A stretch of DNA of 64,000 nucleotides from Pardosa pseudoannulata (GCA_032207245.1 CM063503.1:61427840-61491839), one strand, 5' to 3'; positions 21,425-33,690 are shown, counted from the first letter of the stretch. Numbers and translations are program-made. Notes: generated from the letters alone by a model not told the origin.

Positions 21425-22375
21425 CGTCCAACAATATTGCTTAAAAATGTTCCTAATACACAACATGCTATCCAATTGTTTTTATTTTGGTTTGGAGCGA
21501 TACAGTCTACGTTTTGCTACACAAGGGCTAATTAGACCAGAATCTACTGCTTAAAGCCGATTCCAAATTGCTACGAACAACCATGCCACAGTGGGAATCC
21601 AATTACTTTTATTTTTAAATTAATCTTTAAAAATTTACATAAATACAAAACTGAGTATCGATTTTCAAGTACTTTAAATACTATTTTTGAATGATATACA
21701 GGAGACTATTTGGTAATAGTTGAGTCATCCAACAATATTCCTTTAAAATATTTCTAGTGTACTGCATATTAACCAATAGCTTTTGTTTTTCATTTTATCT
21801 TTAGAACATATATAAATACAAACCTGTATATCGATTTTTACTTACGTTAAATACTTTTTTGAAAGATACACAAGTTAAAGACTATTTAATAATAATTGAG
21901 ACATCCAACACTATACCTTTAAAATGTTTCTAGTGTAATGCATACTGACCAATAGCTTTTGTTTTTCATTTAATCTTTAAACATGTATGAATACAAAACT
22001 GGTATCGATTTTCACTTACTTTAAATACTGTTTTTGGAAGATACAAACGAGACTATTTGGTAAAATTTGAGTCATCCAACAATATTTCTTTAAAATGTTT
22101 CTAGTTTACTGCATATTAACCAATAGCTTTTGTTTTTCATTTAATCTTTAAAAACTTATGAATACAAAACTGGTATCGATTTTCACTTACTTTAAATACT
22201 GTTTTGGAAGATACAGACGAAACTATTTGGTAAAAATTGGGTCATCCAACGATATTTCTTTAAAATGTTTCTAGTACACTGCATATTAACCAATAGCTTT
22301 TGTTTTTCATTTTATCTTAAGAACTTAAATATAAAACTGGGTATCGATTTTCACTTACATTAAATATTATTTATA
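21425..22375. repeat. tandem array, 170-177-bp unit, ~5.5 copies
   Basis: The marker CATCCAAC(A/G)ATAT starts at 21726, 22073 and 22243, with variants at 21425 and 21902. Between markers each unit has 'GTTTCTAGT... CCAATAGCTTTTGTTTTTCA' and 'ATCGATTTTCACTTAC'. The first interval is longer because it holds the SINE at 21489-21596. A diverged single unit occurs far away at about 62150-62280. Confidence 0.85.
21489..21596 (-). mobile_element. SINE (family 1) inserted in the tandem array
   Basis: The tail GGTTTGGAGCGATACAG is at the left and truncation is just before the B box at the right (CATGCCACAGTGGGA). Flanking repeats ATCCAATTGTTTTTATTTT (21470-21488) and ATCCAATTACTTTTATTTT (21597-21615) differ at two positions. 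Confidence 0.85.
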
Positions 22376-22559
22376 TAAAATAATTGTGCTCTCTAGACCA
22401 TTGTAAATGTACCGATGATGGACTGTTTGCTGTCAATGGTATGAAGAGTTCAGGACAATAGGCGTATAGGTCACCTGAATTAAATAGAATGGGTAGAGTA
22501 AATTAGATAACTTTGGTTACCGTTAGCAACTGCTGAACAGTGTTTCCAGCTATCTGATT

Positions 22560-22865
22560 TTGAACTCTTTTCCGCCTGCAGAGAGATAAATTGGTGTCAC
22601 CAATCCCAGTTGTTTTTCAATGACCAGCCCCCACGAACATTTCCTCTAGCTCTTCTTGTTTTTTGGAAGGCTTTCCAAGTTCGCGCGGTCTCATTAGCCC
22701 TCGTGTTGCAAAAAGTAGACCGTAGCACTCCAAACCAAACCAAGTTCGCGAAAGAACATTTTTATCAATTCCAAACTCTTGTGTGACATAAGTCAAATTA
22801 CGCCCTTTCTGAAGCATGACATCACATGATGACAAAAAGGTAGGATGCTGCACTTTGCAGCCAGA
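22560..22865 (-). pseudogene. Tc1-like transposase N-terminal relic, split by a SINE
   Basis: Minus-strand translation gives 'GRNLTYVTQEFGIDKNVLSR' before the SINE and 'WKAFQKTRRARGNVRGGW' after it, then '...HQFISLQAEKSSKSDSW'. This matches the paired-type helix-turn-helix ('FGI.KSVISR.W.AFQ.TG') and the GGRP-linker / second-helix region of Tc1 transposases. Stops and lost conserved residues (GGW for GGR) show decay. Removing the SINE and one target copy rejoins the frame as 'LSRTWKAFQ'. No DDE region is seen. Confidence 0.7.
22686..22739 (+). mobile_element. 5'-truncated SINE (54 bp) with 11-bp target duplication
   Basis: Retains only the 3' end (TCTCATTAGCCCTCGTGTTG... CCAAACCAAA). Exact CCAAGTTCGCG flanks it at 22675-22685 and 22740-22750. 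Confidence 0.92.
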
Positions 22866-22937
22866 ATTTGTCTGTTCAAATCACATTGCTTTCACGGATA
22901 TTTGCTCATAATCAGCTTTAATGCGCAGTTAATTGCT

Positions 22938-22994
22938 TCGTTATCCGCCGTGCAGCAAAAATGTAAACTCTAGCGCTCCAAACTAAATCAAACC
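22938..22994 (+). mobile_element. diverged SINE 3' fragment
   Basis: 'CGTTATCCGCCGTGCAGCAA... AGCGCTCCAAACTAAATCAAA' aligns with the family 1 3' end, with more substitutions than its neighbours. Older copy. Confidence 0.65.
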
Positions 22995-22999
22995 TCAAG

Positions 23000-24284
23000 T
23001 CTACTAGCCATTCTTCCACGTGTAAACCCATTCTTATGTATTCTTGTAGCCATACTTCCCATAAGTCTCATTTTTATGAAGAACGCGACTTTCTTTCTTC
23101 TTTTGAGTTGCTGTCAGTTTTCGCCCTTACACCAAGCGTTTTATGTCTCCTGTCGACTTCTCTGAAGTCATCCTGCTGATATTTGCAAAAACCTTTCTAT
23201 TGAGTGCTTTTCATTGTATGATTGCTAAAATGTCCTTTTCAATGATTTCATGTTTGTAAGGTCAAGGATGAAGTTTTTGCTGAAGTTATCTCACTAGTGT
23301 ATTATCACTTATCCCCGACGTTTTGTATTTACAAATATACAATATAAATATTGCTCTTTTGTGTGATGAGTTGTTGGAGTAATTCCCTCCTTAAAACTAT
23401 TTTAACTGTAGTTTCATCTTCTACTAAAATCCAAGTATTAATTCCAGCAAGAAACAAAATATATTAGAACACTCAATCACATTATCCTACCTATTTTTAT
23501 GATTTAAAACACAGAATCCCATTTTTAATACTGTTTATTTTCTTAATAAGTAAAATCAAAGTTAGCCGATAAAAGACACCAATATCCTGTTAAAATTATA
23601 TAAAATCTCAGAAATGTCATGTTTTCTGAATCTGTTTTCCTCTCAGATTTTGAAGAAAACACCTAAACCGGAAACTACAAGCTGCAGCTTCCTCCATTTT
23701 AATTACATTTCGAGGTAAAAAAAAAACCTATGATATTGAACTTGCTTATAAATGATATGTTCTTTCAAGGGCATTGACTTTTCTTGTCCTGGATGTTCTT
23801 TCTTGTTGTACTTTTTAATGGGTTTAATTCCGTATTCATTTAAAGCAACCCATTGTCAAGCCAACCATGAAAATTCCCCATATTTCCGGATTACATTTTT
23901 TGAAAATAAATTAAATGTCTTTGACCATTTTGTATAATTATTATCATATAAACAAAGTTAGTGCTTTATACAAGTTTTTCAATTAATTCTACGCTTTGTG
24001 AACTCCCATTTTTTGGTAATTATTTGAAGTTATTTATTTATGTTATATGAAATGGCTCAGAGTACAATCAAGTTCAATATTTAGGTGAAAAATTCTGCGG
24101 TATAAGTTAGGTTGCACTCTTTGCTGTAAAATACTTCTTTTTACGTTGTTCTTATATATTCGTAAGATACAAATATTTAATGTGGACACTACATGGCTTC
24201 GTTGTAAGCTTATTAAATGGTATGTATATATTTTTTGCACATCATTTAAACTGATTTTAATTTGAAATGTGATCCTCCATATCA
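23000..24284. other. AT-rich DNA, nothing recognised
   Basis: Short frames only (for example 23752-23937 plus), without family resemblance. Confidence 0.5.
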
Positions 24285-24288
24285 TTAA

Positions 24289-24837
24289 CACACTGAATAC
24301 TAGTACTAGTACATTTTCTGATGATTGATACTTGAGCGCAGGACACGTACTAGTACGGGTTAGTGTAACATGGTTTGTTTGTGGGTACAAAAATAACGGC
24401 ATGTACAGGAACGCGAAGCCGAATGTTCTTGCCTACTACACAGATTCTGGAAAAAATTTAGACAAATAAAAAGTAGTTTTTACATTATTAGTTTTATGAT
24501 TGCTCTTTTCATTTTTTATAATGTAAAAATGTTTATCTATAACATAAATCGAAAAAAATTAAAACTATATACTACTATTTCTATTTGATTTTTCATATTT
24601 ACAATACTATTATAAATTTATCCACTAAAAAATATATTTTTGTTTACAAAAATCTTATGGTTGCTATTTATATATTTATATTTATATATTTGTTTATATA
24701 TTTCAATATAAAATACGAAAAGTTGGTTAAAAAATTAAATAATTTTCGATCTATTGAGATTTAACTGCATAACTAAATTTAACCGCAAAACGTCCGCTCT
24801 CGATACAATTCCGCTGCGAAATGTACCCGCACACGTG
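24289..24837. mobile_element. TTAA-flanked element, family X, copy 1
   Basis: Lies between TTAA at 24285-24288 and 24838-24841. The right end in complement reads CACGTGTGCGGGTACATTT. The left end CACACTGAATACTAGTACTA is diverged. The region next to the right end is a near-palindrome (ATACAATTCCGC/GCGAAATGTACC). The left side has CTAGTACTAGTAC motifs. 549 bp, no transposase; the minus-strand frame 24043-24402 only overlaps the edge. A second copy spans 52232-53323, and inverted internal pieces occur at about 40060-40295 and 41010-41245. Confidence 0.7.
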
Positions 24838-24959
24838 TTAATGTAGTGAATAGTTACACAGTTGCTGTAATAATAGATTATGATTACCTCAAAAATTATA
24901 AAATATCAATTCATCAATGAGTATAATTGTGTTCATCAATGAATATTATACTTCATTCA

Positions 24960-25510
24960 AGTAGAATACAAACACTGCCATTTGGATGCGATCAAAATTG
25001 CATTTATGTTTATTATATTGAAAATTTCCGCTATAGATAGTACAAATCGCAATAAAAAAGATGGACAGCTAATGATGCACTATAATTTTAAGTACAAAAT
25101 ATCAATATTCAATGGCTATTCGTTTTTGAGTTATGCCTGACAGCGTTTGTATCCGTTATACTGAAATGTTTTGTAATATACAATGCAGATTACAATCAAA
25201 AAGAGATATGCACAAATAATGATACACAATAGTTCTAAGTATAAAATATCAATATTTTACGGGCATTCGTTTTCGAGTGATGCCTGTCAACGTTTATATC
25301 CATTATATTGAAAATTTTCGTTATATACAGTGCATATTACAATCAAAAAGAGATATTCACAACTTATGATGTTCAAAGACCTAAGTACGAATTTCAATAT
25401 TCTATGGCTATTCGTTTTTGAGTTATGCCGGGTAGCGTTTATATCCGTTGTATTAAAGTTTTTCATTTTACATGGTGTAAATTGAAACCAAAAGGGGAGG
25501 TACACAGCTG
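24960..25510. repeat. degenerate tandem array, ~146-bp unit, ~3.5 copies
   Basis: 'ATCAATATT... GGC(T)ATTCGTTTT(T/C)GAG' recurs from 25102, 25249 and 25394, with an earlier diverged unit near 24960. Units share 'ATTACAATCAAAAAGAGATAT'. The minus-strand frame 25287-25505 lies across it and is not a gene. Confidence 0.75.
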
Positions 25511-26059
25511 GTCATTAAAAAACTCACAACAAAATTTCAAAAGTGTACGATTAATCGATATGTGTATGTCTCACAGCTTTAATGTATGTTAAAATGCTCA
25601 AAACGAACGCTGTGAATGTTTAAACATCGAAGTGAGTAGCATAAAAAGTTCATGTTTGCATTCATAACTGGTCATTTTCAAAACTATTCGTATTCTGTTA
25701 TAAGAACAAGTATTAATGATCATCATTTCAAACAGAACCATATCATTACATATTATAATTTCAATTTCCGATTTTTATTATATCTTTTAATGTAGTTTAT
25801 ATTCATGCTTATTACTTACAGTTTTGTTATTTATCCTACTATGTAAGAAATCAGAACTCATAAGCTTTGTTTAGTTGAAGATGCTTCCAAATCTCAGATT
25901 GCATACAACTGCATTACGTTGCCTACTGCAACAAAAGTGGATGACCTAAATTTTTATGCATATATGCAGACTACAAGAAGAATTTTTTCACTAATGAGAA
26001 GAGGGTTATACAATACGTTATATCAAATTCTAGAACTAATAACGCTAGGCAGGATGATA

Positions 26060-26063
26060 TTAA
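26060..26063. other. unoccupied TTAA site paralogous to the element at 27477
   Basis: 'GGATGATATTAATTGCTTAG' here corresponds to 'GGATGACATTAA|element|TTAATTGCTTAG' at 27465-27728. Confidence 0.9.
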
Positions 26064-26145
26064 TTGCTTAGTGGAGTTTCCATAAGGATAATTAACATAA
26101 GAAAGGTGTGAATTTTTACTTTCTACTGAAAAGAAAGTTGACAGT

Positions 26146-26322
<177 letters not shown>

Positions 26323-26666
26323 CAGGTCTAAGAAAAGGGGTAGTTGAAAAATACGTTAGGTAAAGCGATTTTAAAAAAGAGAACTCTTTTATAATAATAA
26401 AATTAATGAAAGAGACATACGCTTGCAAAAGAATTTTGGATAATCCGGTTAGCCGGAAGCATTTTGAAAGGATATGATGAGTTTGCAAACAGATAAGATG
26501 AGTTAGCGCGTGGACTTAGAACAGTCAACACCTTTTCCACGCTTAGCTCCTCCACGAACAATGAAAATTGGAAAAAGTTTTGCTTTTAAAAAAACGATGA
26601 TTTAATAAACTTATTATTATCAAGAAAGACTGTTTTCCATTTGGCTTACCATTGAATCACGATATA

Positions 26667-27170
26667 CCGGGGGGGGGGCATAATTAAACTGACAGTGCTC
26701 ACAGTGTTCTGTAGCGCGATCTATTTGCGAGAATGACGCCACATTTTATAGGAAGTATAACAAGACGGGGGATTACCTTATGGCACTGTGCAACGGATGT
26801 AAAGTGAAATTTGAATAAAGAACTTCATCTGCTCAGCTTACGTGATATTGCAGATCAGGAGACTTTATCGGTGTTTATGTAGATGTTACGCTTTTTTAAA
26901 AGTGTTGCCATATTGCACTTGAACTAAATCAGAAAATGTGCATAATAAAAGGTAATTTTATTCCATATTAATTTGCATTTGTTAACACTCTATTTTCTAT
27001 AATACAACGCCAAATATTCCCCTAGCGGTGACTTTTGGAACTAATTGGTTTTTTTCGGGGAATCTTTCGTACCCCTTCTTGTTTAATCTTCCTACAAAAT
27101 GTGGCGTCATTCTATCAAATAGATCGCGCTACAGAACACTGTGAGCACTGTAGTTTAATTATGACCACCC

Positions 27171-27172
<2 letters not shown>
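26667..27172. mobile_element. MITE with ~100-bp terminal inverted repeats (CCGGG ends)
   Basis: Left 'CATAATTAAACTGACAGTGC... GTTCTGTAGCGCGATCTATT... ATGACGCCACATTTT' has its reverse complement at 27096-27172. The ends read CCGGGGGGGGGGCATAATTA and, in complement, CCGGGTGGTCATAATTAAAC. TA precedes and follows. The poly(G) run of ten at the left end is a derived change. 506 bp, no coding sequence. TA flanks suggest the Tc1/mariner superfamily (inference). The right end abuts the AT microsatellite. Confidence 0.8.
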
Positions 27173-27267
<95 letters not shown>

Positions 27268-27327
27268 GTATATATATATACAGGTATATATATATATATA
27301 TTTATATATATATGTATATATAGGTAT

Positions 27328-27360
<33 letters not shown>

Positions 27361-27370
27361 ATCTGTGTGT
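27173..27370. repeat. (AT)n (GATA)n (AC)n compound microsatellite
   Basis: AT run to about 27236, about eight GATA units (27237-27267), then mixed AT and a CACACACA block. Confidence 0.95.
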
Positions 27371-27476
27371 GTGTATGCATGTATATACGTATATAAGAAA
27401 TTTTCCACAAAAAGAGGATTATACGATACGTTATATCAGATTCTAGAACTAATAATGCTAGTCAGGATGACATTAA

Positions 27477-27718
27477 CCCTTTAAAGCACGAGTTTATTTT
27501 AGAAAAATTATAAAATATGACATATTTTCTTCACAGAAAAGGGATATATAGGTACAATGTAAGTTATTTTTTACAATTTCAGTTTTGGGGGTGACTAGGG
27601 AGCTTGGAAAGAGTAAAAAGTATATAAAAAATTGTTATACAAACAAAGTGTAAACGATTTTATTACATGCTTAATTTGAATTTCGCCCGTGTCAGACACG
27701 GGCAAATGCGTTAAGGGG
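27477..27718. mobile_element. TTAA-flanked piggyBac-like MITE, 242 bp
   Basis: TTAA at 27473-27476 and 27719-27722. Ends CCCTTTAAAGCACG and, in complement, CCCCTTAACGCATTTG. Near the right end is the perfect palindrome GCCCGTGTCAGACACGGGC (8-bp arms). No coding sequence. The empty site is visible at 26060-26063. Confidence 0.9.
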
Positions 27719-27808
27719 TTAATTGCTTAGTGTAGTTTCCATAAGGATAATAAACACAAGAACGCTCTGGATTTTTTTACTTTCTACTGAAAAGAAAGTT
27801 GATAGTTG

Positions 27809-27809
<1 letters not shown>

Positions 27810-27846
<37 letters not shown>

Positions 27847-27891
27847 TATACATGTATATGTATATATGCATATATGTATATTTAAATATAC

Positions 27892-27957
<66 letters not shown>

Positions 27958-27958
27958 G
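27810..27958. repeat. (AT)n microsatellite
   Basis: AT-rich run with GT/CA interruptions. Frames across it are artefacts. Confidence 0.95.
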
Positions 27959-27959
27959 T

Positions 27960-28255
27960 CACGCATTAGTCATAGATCCGATGATTTCTTGATAATGTCT
28001 TTATTCATGTATATTACACAGTTTAACAATCAACCATCAAACATAGCGGTGAGTTGGTAGAGTCCACATTCTAACAAAGAAACCACATTTAGCCAGGCTT
28101 CTTGCAAGAACCCTTTCGCAGGACGCTCTCTCTCTCAATCCTTACGATTTAAGTGCTTTTATAATGAGTTATTAAAATTTCATGCCTGCATTAAAAGAAT
28201 GAGCTGCGTTTTCTGCTCTAAAACTCCTAAATTATTAATTTTACATTTTCAAACC
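27960..28255. other. unassigned sequence
   Basis: Nothing recognised. Confidence 0.4.
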
Positions 28256-28282
28256 TAACACACACACACACACACACACACA

Positions 28283-28339
<57 letters not shown>

Positions 28340-28354
28340 ATACATGCATACATA

Positions 28355-28413
<59 letters not shown>

Positions 28414-28475
28414 CATATATATATATGTAGATAGATAGATAGGTATAAATAAGTATACATATATATGCGTATAAA
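28256..28475. repeat. (AC)n(AT)n microsatellite with GATA block
   Basis: About 14 AC units, then AT with interruptions, then a short TAGATAGATAGATAG block. Confidence 0.95.
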
Positions 28476-28525
28476 TATACATACATATGTTATATTACTT
28501 TATTTTATAAAACAATAGGCATGCT

Positions 28526-28850
28526 TATTGTTTGGGTTGCTATTGTTATTGATATGGTTTGGTTTGGAATCAAAATGACCCCCAATCACCGTTCTTATTT
28601 GAATTCGTTTTTAAACAAAGAGAAGGTTTTTCTTCTATACAGTAATATATTGTTTGGGTTTAGTATTGTTATTGATATGGTTTGGTTTGGAATCAAACTG
28701 GCCCATTAACGACCATTCTTTTTTTAACTCGTTTTTAAACAAAGGGAAGGTTTTTTTTATACAGTAATATATTGTTGTGGTTTAGTTTGGTTTGGAGGGC
28801 TACATTTTTATTTTTTGCTACCCGATGGCTAATGAGATCGTCAATCAGAT
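28526..28850. repeat. tandem ~121-bp unit ending in a SINE fragment
   Basis: 'TATTGTTTGGGTT... TTATTGATATGGTTTGGTTT... CGTTTTTAAACAAAG... ACAGTAATATATTGTT' occurs at about 28528 and 28649. A third start near 28768 leads into a minus-strand SINE 3' fragment ('GTTTGGTTTGGAGGGCTAC... TTTTTGCTAC... GGCTAATGAGA', about 28774-28846). The GGTTTGGTTTGG in each unit suggests SINE-tail origin. Confidence 0.7.
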
Positions 28851-28859
28851 TGGTAGTGT

Positions 28860-29143
28860 TCAAAAATTTTACTGCCGCTTCAACATCTATAAATGTTGCA
28901 CGTTTAATGTTTTATATAATTCTTGAATATGTGATTTTGGATTATGATAATCTATAAATTCCTTGATTATTGGGATCTCTTTAAATTATGGACCCGGGCA
29001 CATACGCTGATTTCACCGCTGTAAATCAGACCTTGAGTATTTTAAAATGCTTTGATAAAACTTTTGGAGTTATTGAGTTAGCGAGCCTGAACTGTAGTTG
29101 AAATTCTCAGCTCCTTATCTGAATTTATCTCATTCTGATATAT
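28860..29143. other. unassigned sequence
   Basis: Nothing recognised. Confidence 0.4.
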
Positions 29144-29320
29144 TGTCGCGTAGATGAGATGAACTGAACTTGGTGAATGGAATGATAAACGCTCAAGACC
29201 AATTCAAGATTTTATTACCCCGCAAATGAAGGAAATCCTGCTTATATACACTTTTAGAACCTTCCAGACTTGGAAGGACCGCAGAAAGTTAGCAACTATA
29301 ATATACATAAATTTGCATAA
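29144..29320 (-). mobile_element. gypsy-like LTR fragment
   Basis: On the minus strand it ends ...CATCTACGCGACA, comparable to the CTACGTGACA end of the LTR at 19909. It contains AATAAAATC (poly(A) signal; complement about 29205-29214) and TATATAAG (complement about 29242-29249) in LTR order. The 5' edge was not found and no coding sequence follows. Confidence 0.5.
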
Positions 29321-29384
29321 TCAAATTAAATTAACATAATTAAATCCAAATTAGAATCAAATTTTAAAAGCAGCTTGCCTCGCT

Positions 29385-29452
29385 TGTTTTCCGAACCCGG
29401 AACCTCCGCTCACGAGTCCGCCGCCTTGCCGACTGCACCACGGCGTCCTTGC
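29385..29452 (-). mobile_element. tRNA-like sequence
   Basis: On the minus strand it has an A box (TGGTGCAGTCGG) and a B-box-like GGTTCCGGGTTCGG at tRNA-like spacing, GC-rich against its surroundings. It lies next to the LTR fragment. Stem pairing is incomplete. Either a SINE head of another family or a tRNA relic. Confidence 0.45.
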
Positions 29453-29638
29453 AGAAAGGAACGATTTTCGATACAATATAATAAAACAGAATTCTTTTTA
29501 GAATTCTATGAATGACTGAAAAAGTAAGGTTGAAATTGAAAATAGCAAAGAGATGTTGTATAAATGACATGACACTACAGGAGTCAAAGTTCGGGTCAAT
29601 TGATGTAACAAATTGACGTAACAAAAACGGTTATCTAT

Positions 29639-30160
29639 TGTGATGAGGCGATTTAGATCTGATATATAATTGTTTCATTCATTCAAGAAGTAAAATGTTC
29701 GGGATCTAAATCTGACCTCATCACATCGTTGTAGATAGAGGACCAAGGACCATAAATTTCGATTTAACGGATATTGTAGTCTTGTACGGTTGTCTCGGGC
29801 GGGGTTCTGATTCCAGTCCCAGATAAGAATCCCGTCTCCGTACTTGACATTAAATAAGAATGTACCTTTGTGGAGTATTTATGAGTCCCTAAGGGACAGG
29901 GCCCAATTAGAAGGGATAAGGTTGTTCACGTTGGTGGTCTCAGGGCGGGGTTTGGTGAGACCAATGAAATTCTGGCAACTATCCCGATTGGAAGACAAGA
30001 AGGAGGAGGGGACAAAGTTTGAGATAATAAAATATGAAAAATCTAAAAAAATGAGAAGATTATTTAGAAGGTCCCAGAAGGGTAGTTTGGTTCGGAGGTT
30101 CCAGAAGAAATTGGTAAGGAGGTCCCAAAAAGAAGGTGCTCGATACTCCAGCCAAGTCCG
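29639..30160 (+). mobile_element. unclassified interspersed repeat, copy 2, with ~110-codon open frame
   Basis: Starts with the foldback hairpin 29639-29725 (outer arms TGTGATGAGG/CCTCATCACA, inner arms GATTTAGATC/GATCTAAATC). An open frame follows at 29844-30185. It shares with copy 1 'VPLWSIYESLRDRA', 'LFTLVVSGRGL', 'FWQLSRLEDKK' and 'EIIKYEKSKK', with about six replacements and no frame disruption. The C-terminus is a short amino-acid repeat (R-R-S/F-Q-K) encoded by a 23-30-bp tandem repeat, as in copy 1. It begins at TTG and has no suitable ATG, so it is more likely a piece of a larger element than a gene. Function unknown. Confidence 0.55.
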
Positions 30161-30189
30161 CCAGAAAGTTTCCTGCACAAAGTAGTACT

Positions 30190-31382
30190 GCCGCAACCCA
30201 AAGACTCAGGAGAAAGCCCCTGACGATGTCTGTAACAGATCAACGGATGATGTAAAGATTCCCTCTCCTGATCAGCTATTGATACCCTTCAACCAGAAGT
30301 GTTCCGGGCCCAACTTTTAGACCCACAAAGGCACCGATTTTGCATTACATTTTGAAATCGAGATTAGGTCCTCTCTCTGCTTACAATATTTACCTAAGTG
30401 TATAAAAAATTGTCAGAAGTAATTTTGAATAGATTGACTAAGCTTACTTATTTACTTATTACTTATTTACTGTAAAAAGATGTAAATAGATGTTAGGTTT
30501 TGTAAATAGATGTATAAATATTTTATAAAATTTTTTTTATATATTAAGCTTGTCCCAGTTGCCATCATTTTAGCGGTTAGTTTATTCTTCATATTTATGT
30601 CTGTAGTTTCTCAGAACCTGTGGTTAAATTTTAGTAAAACAAATATTTAACACAACGCAATTAAAAATAAATCCCACTATACATTTGAGCACAGGTTGAT
30701 ACTTAAATATATAACGAGGACTACACGACATATATCTGCAAGAACTTGAGTTCAAACCCTGGAAGCCCAAACTGAAGGAGCATAATCACTTCAAGTGCCA
30801 CCCTAGTAATGCACAAAGATTTTAATAAGTTTAAAAAAACCGTGTAATGCATCCGCTGATAATATTTCAGGTAGGGTTCAACCCCTCCATGGACTCCCTA
30901 AATAGACCTTTTCATGAGTAATTATACCTAGATAATTTTATGACCCTTGTATATCACATCCTAGTGGAAAAAGGGAGGTATTTTGGAAGTAAAATTTATT
31001 CATGGTGTTTTTACGTGGAAGCAGGTGAAGGATGGAATGCTGCTTTTTTTTTTTACTTCTGCATGCCGAGTCGTGCTGTCCGTGCATGCACGCAGACAGC
31101 CAAAATTTTAGAGCGGCTGAATGAATATCTACTACGTATACACATTGATTTAGAGCAACCAAATACTACCTTGTTCGCAGGTATCTAACAGACCAAACCA
31201 GTCCTGTTTTGGACCTTTAATTCTGTTCGAGTCATTTTAAATTATTTAATGAAAAATAGCAACTTGTGGTAATACATGACTTTTCCATTATTTATAATGC
31301 CCGATAGGAATCTACAAGAAAAAGCATTTTTCTCAAACTAAAATAGCTTAAAAAAGCATACTGATAGAGAGCATCTTCTTGG
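30190..31382. other. unassigned sequence
   Basis: Short overlapping frames at 30938-31188 on both strands, no recognised domain. Confidence 0.4.
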
Positions 31383-31386
31383 TTAA

Positions 31387-32312
31387 GGTATCCGTCTTCG
31401 TTCGGAGAACTTTTTTTATAAACGTAGAAACTAGTTCATGTTTTTACATTTTTAGATTTATTTTTTATATTATCATAGATAATTGCACTTAAAAAATTTA
31501 TTCCTGGAGAAGTTTTTATAAAATTTCTAATAAATGAAGAAAATTTAGTAAAAAAAATTAGGTTTTTTCGAAACGTCTAATTTTTTAATAAATTAAATTA
31601 TTTCAATATTTTTTGATGCAACACATTTCTTATACACTGGACTAGTGAATCACCTAAAATCTTTGCTTAATTTACATTTGGTAAAAAATTTTGGTCCTTC
31701 AAAATCATACACATTGAATTTTTAATGAATTTTCATTACCTTTATATCTAACTATGAGTGTAACATCATTAAAAATTATCCAAATTTAAAGCTTTTAGGT
31801 CATACACTAGTAAATACTATCAAAAGCATTCATAATAATTTTCAAAAAAATATTTTAAGAACTTTTTGAGAAATCACATTAATGCATTTGAAGTTTATGA
31901 AAGCAACTTTAACTGTTAAAAAATTAAAATACATGTTTAAAATTCCCCACACTTTCTTGCTTCAAAACTTTCTAATTGCCAAGTTGCTAATTATTAAAAA
32001 TACTAGAAAAATGTTTAAATTAATCTTCATGAAAATTTAAAAGTTTTGTCCCAAGAATGTTCTTTAAAGAACATTCTTTTGAAAAAACTTTTAAATTTTG
32101 GCTTAAATTCACAACTTCCGGTTCCGAAGTCGCTACTTCCGTTTTGTTCTGACAGCTGTCACTGATGTTTAAACAGCTGTAACTTTTCTTTAAAATGCCG
32201 TAGAGACAAAACAAAAACAGATTTAGAAGCCTAAAAGTTGAAATTTTACAATAGAGAAATAAAAAAATATGATTTTTGGCAAAAAATGACATTTTTAAAG
32301 TAGACGGATACC
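31387..32312. mobile_element. TTAA-flanked element with GGTATCCGTCT inverted repeats, 926 bp
   Basis: TTAA at 31383-31386 and 32313-32316. The terminal repeat GGTATCCGTCT is exact at both ends. The interior is very AT-rich without a transposase. A fragment of one end occurs at about 16907. The TTAA target is piggyBac-like, but the terminal bases differ from the CCC families. Confidence 0.75.
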
Positions 32313-32316
32313 TTAA

Positions 32317-33110
32317 ACACTTAGACACCAACTGGTATTGACATATGAAAAGCCGGTTGAGGCTCCACAAACTCTGCACAGAAAAAGTAAAAGCAGTGAA
32401 CTCATTTTTTAGTAAAAAACAAATAAATAAAATAAAATAAAAATAAAATCAGTGGTTAATTTTCTAATTCTTTTTCCATGAAAAGAGATACTTGAATCTT
32501 AATTTGTGACTATTCAGGATAATTTTACCTACAGTATTCCAATGACGTCATTCAGTTAATGCTTATTGCTCTTTAGGTAAAAGACGATTGCTCGTGTTGT
32601 AAGTTTTAAAATTCGGTCATCATATAATGAAATTTTTCCTGGCAAGGAAATGTTTCTGAATGCTTTTCGAACTGTCAGTAGTAACTATTGGAAGGAAATT
32701 TTTTTGCTTTAAAATGAAATATAGTCTATGATTGTCAAATATTTACTATAAAATAAAGGAAAAAAATATTTAATGGGTTAAGTACCTTTAAATAGATAAA
32801 ATCTGCTTAATAATTTGCAAAAATTTTAGCACAATATTTCTAATTCTTAATTATTTGAATTTAATAAGAATTGAATTCAGTATATAATAACTCTTGTATG
32901 AAATAAAAATTTTGAGTCGAAGTCCAATTCTTTTACTTTTGAATCTTCTTCATATTTATTTTATATTATACATATATCATTCCTATTTATATCTTCTCGT
33001 ATAAGTTGTTAATTATTTTCTAAACTATGACAAGTTGTTTAAGTTCTTTGGTAAAAACTATTACCTTTTGGAGTAAAAATCGTTTAAATTAAAAAATTAA
33101 TAATGTTATT

Positions 33111-33115
<5 letters not shown>
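32317..33115. other. AT-rich DNA, nothing recognised
   Basis: No gene or repeat boundary seen. Confidence 0.5.

Positions 33116-33202
<87 letters not shown>
33116..33202. repeat. (AT)n(GT)n microsatellite
   Basis: AT run followed by about 13 GT units. Confidence 0.95.

Positions 33203-33690
<488 letters not shown>

Noticed and set aside
29639..29725. Hairpin of the unclassified repeat as a stand-alone MITE or short LTR (TG...CA)
   Set aside because: Both copies continue with the same downstream body, so the hairpin is part of a longer repeat.
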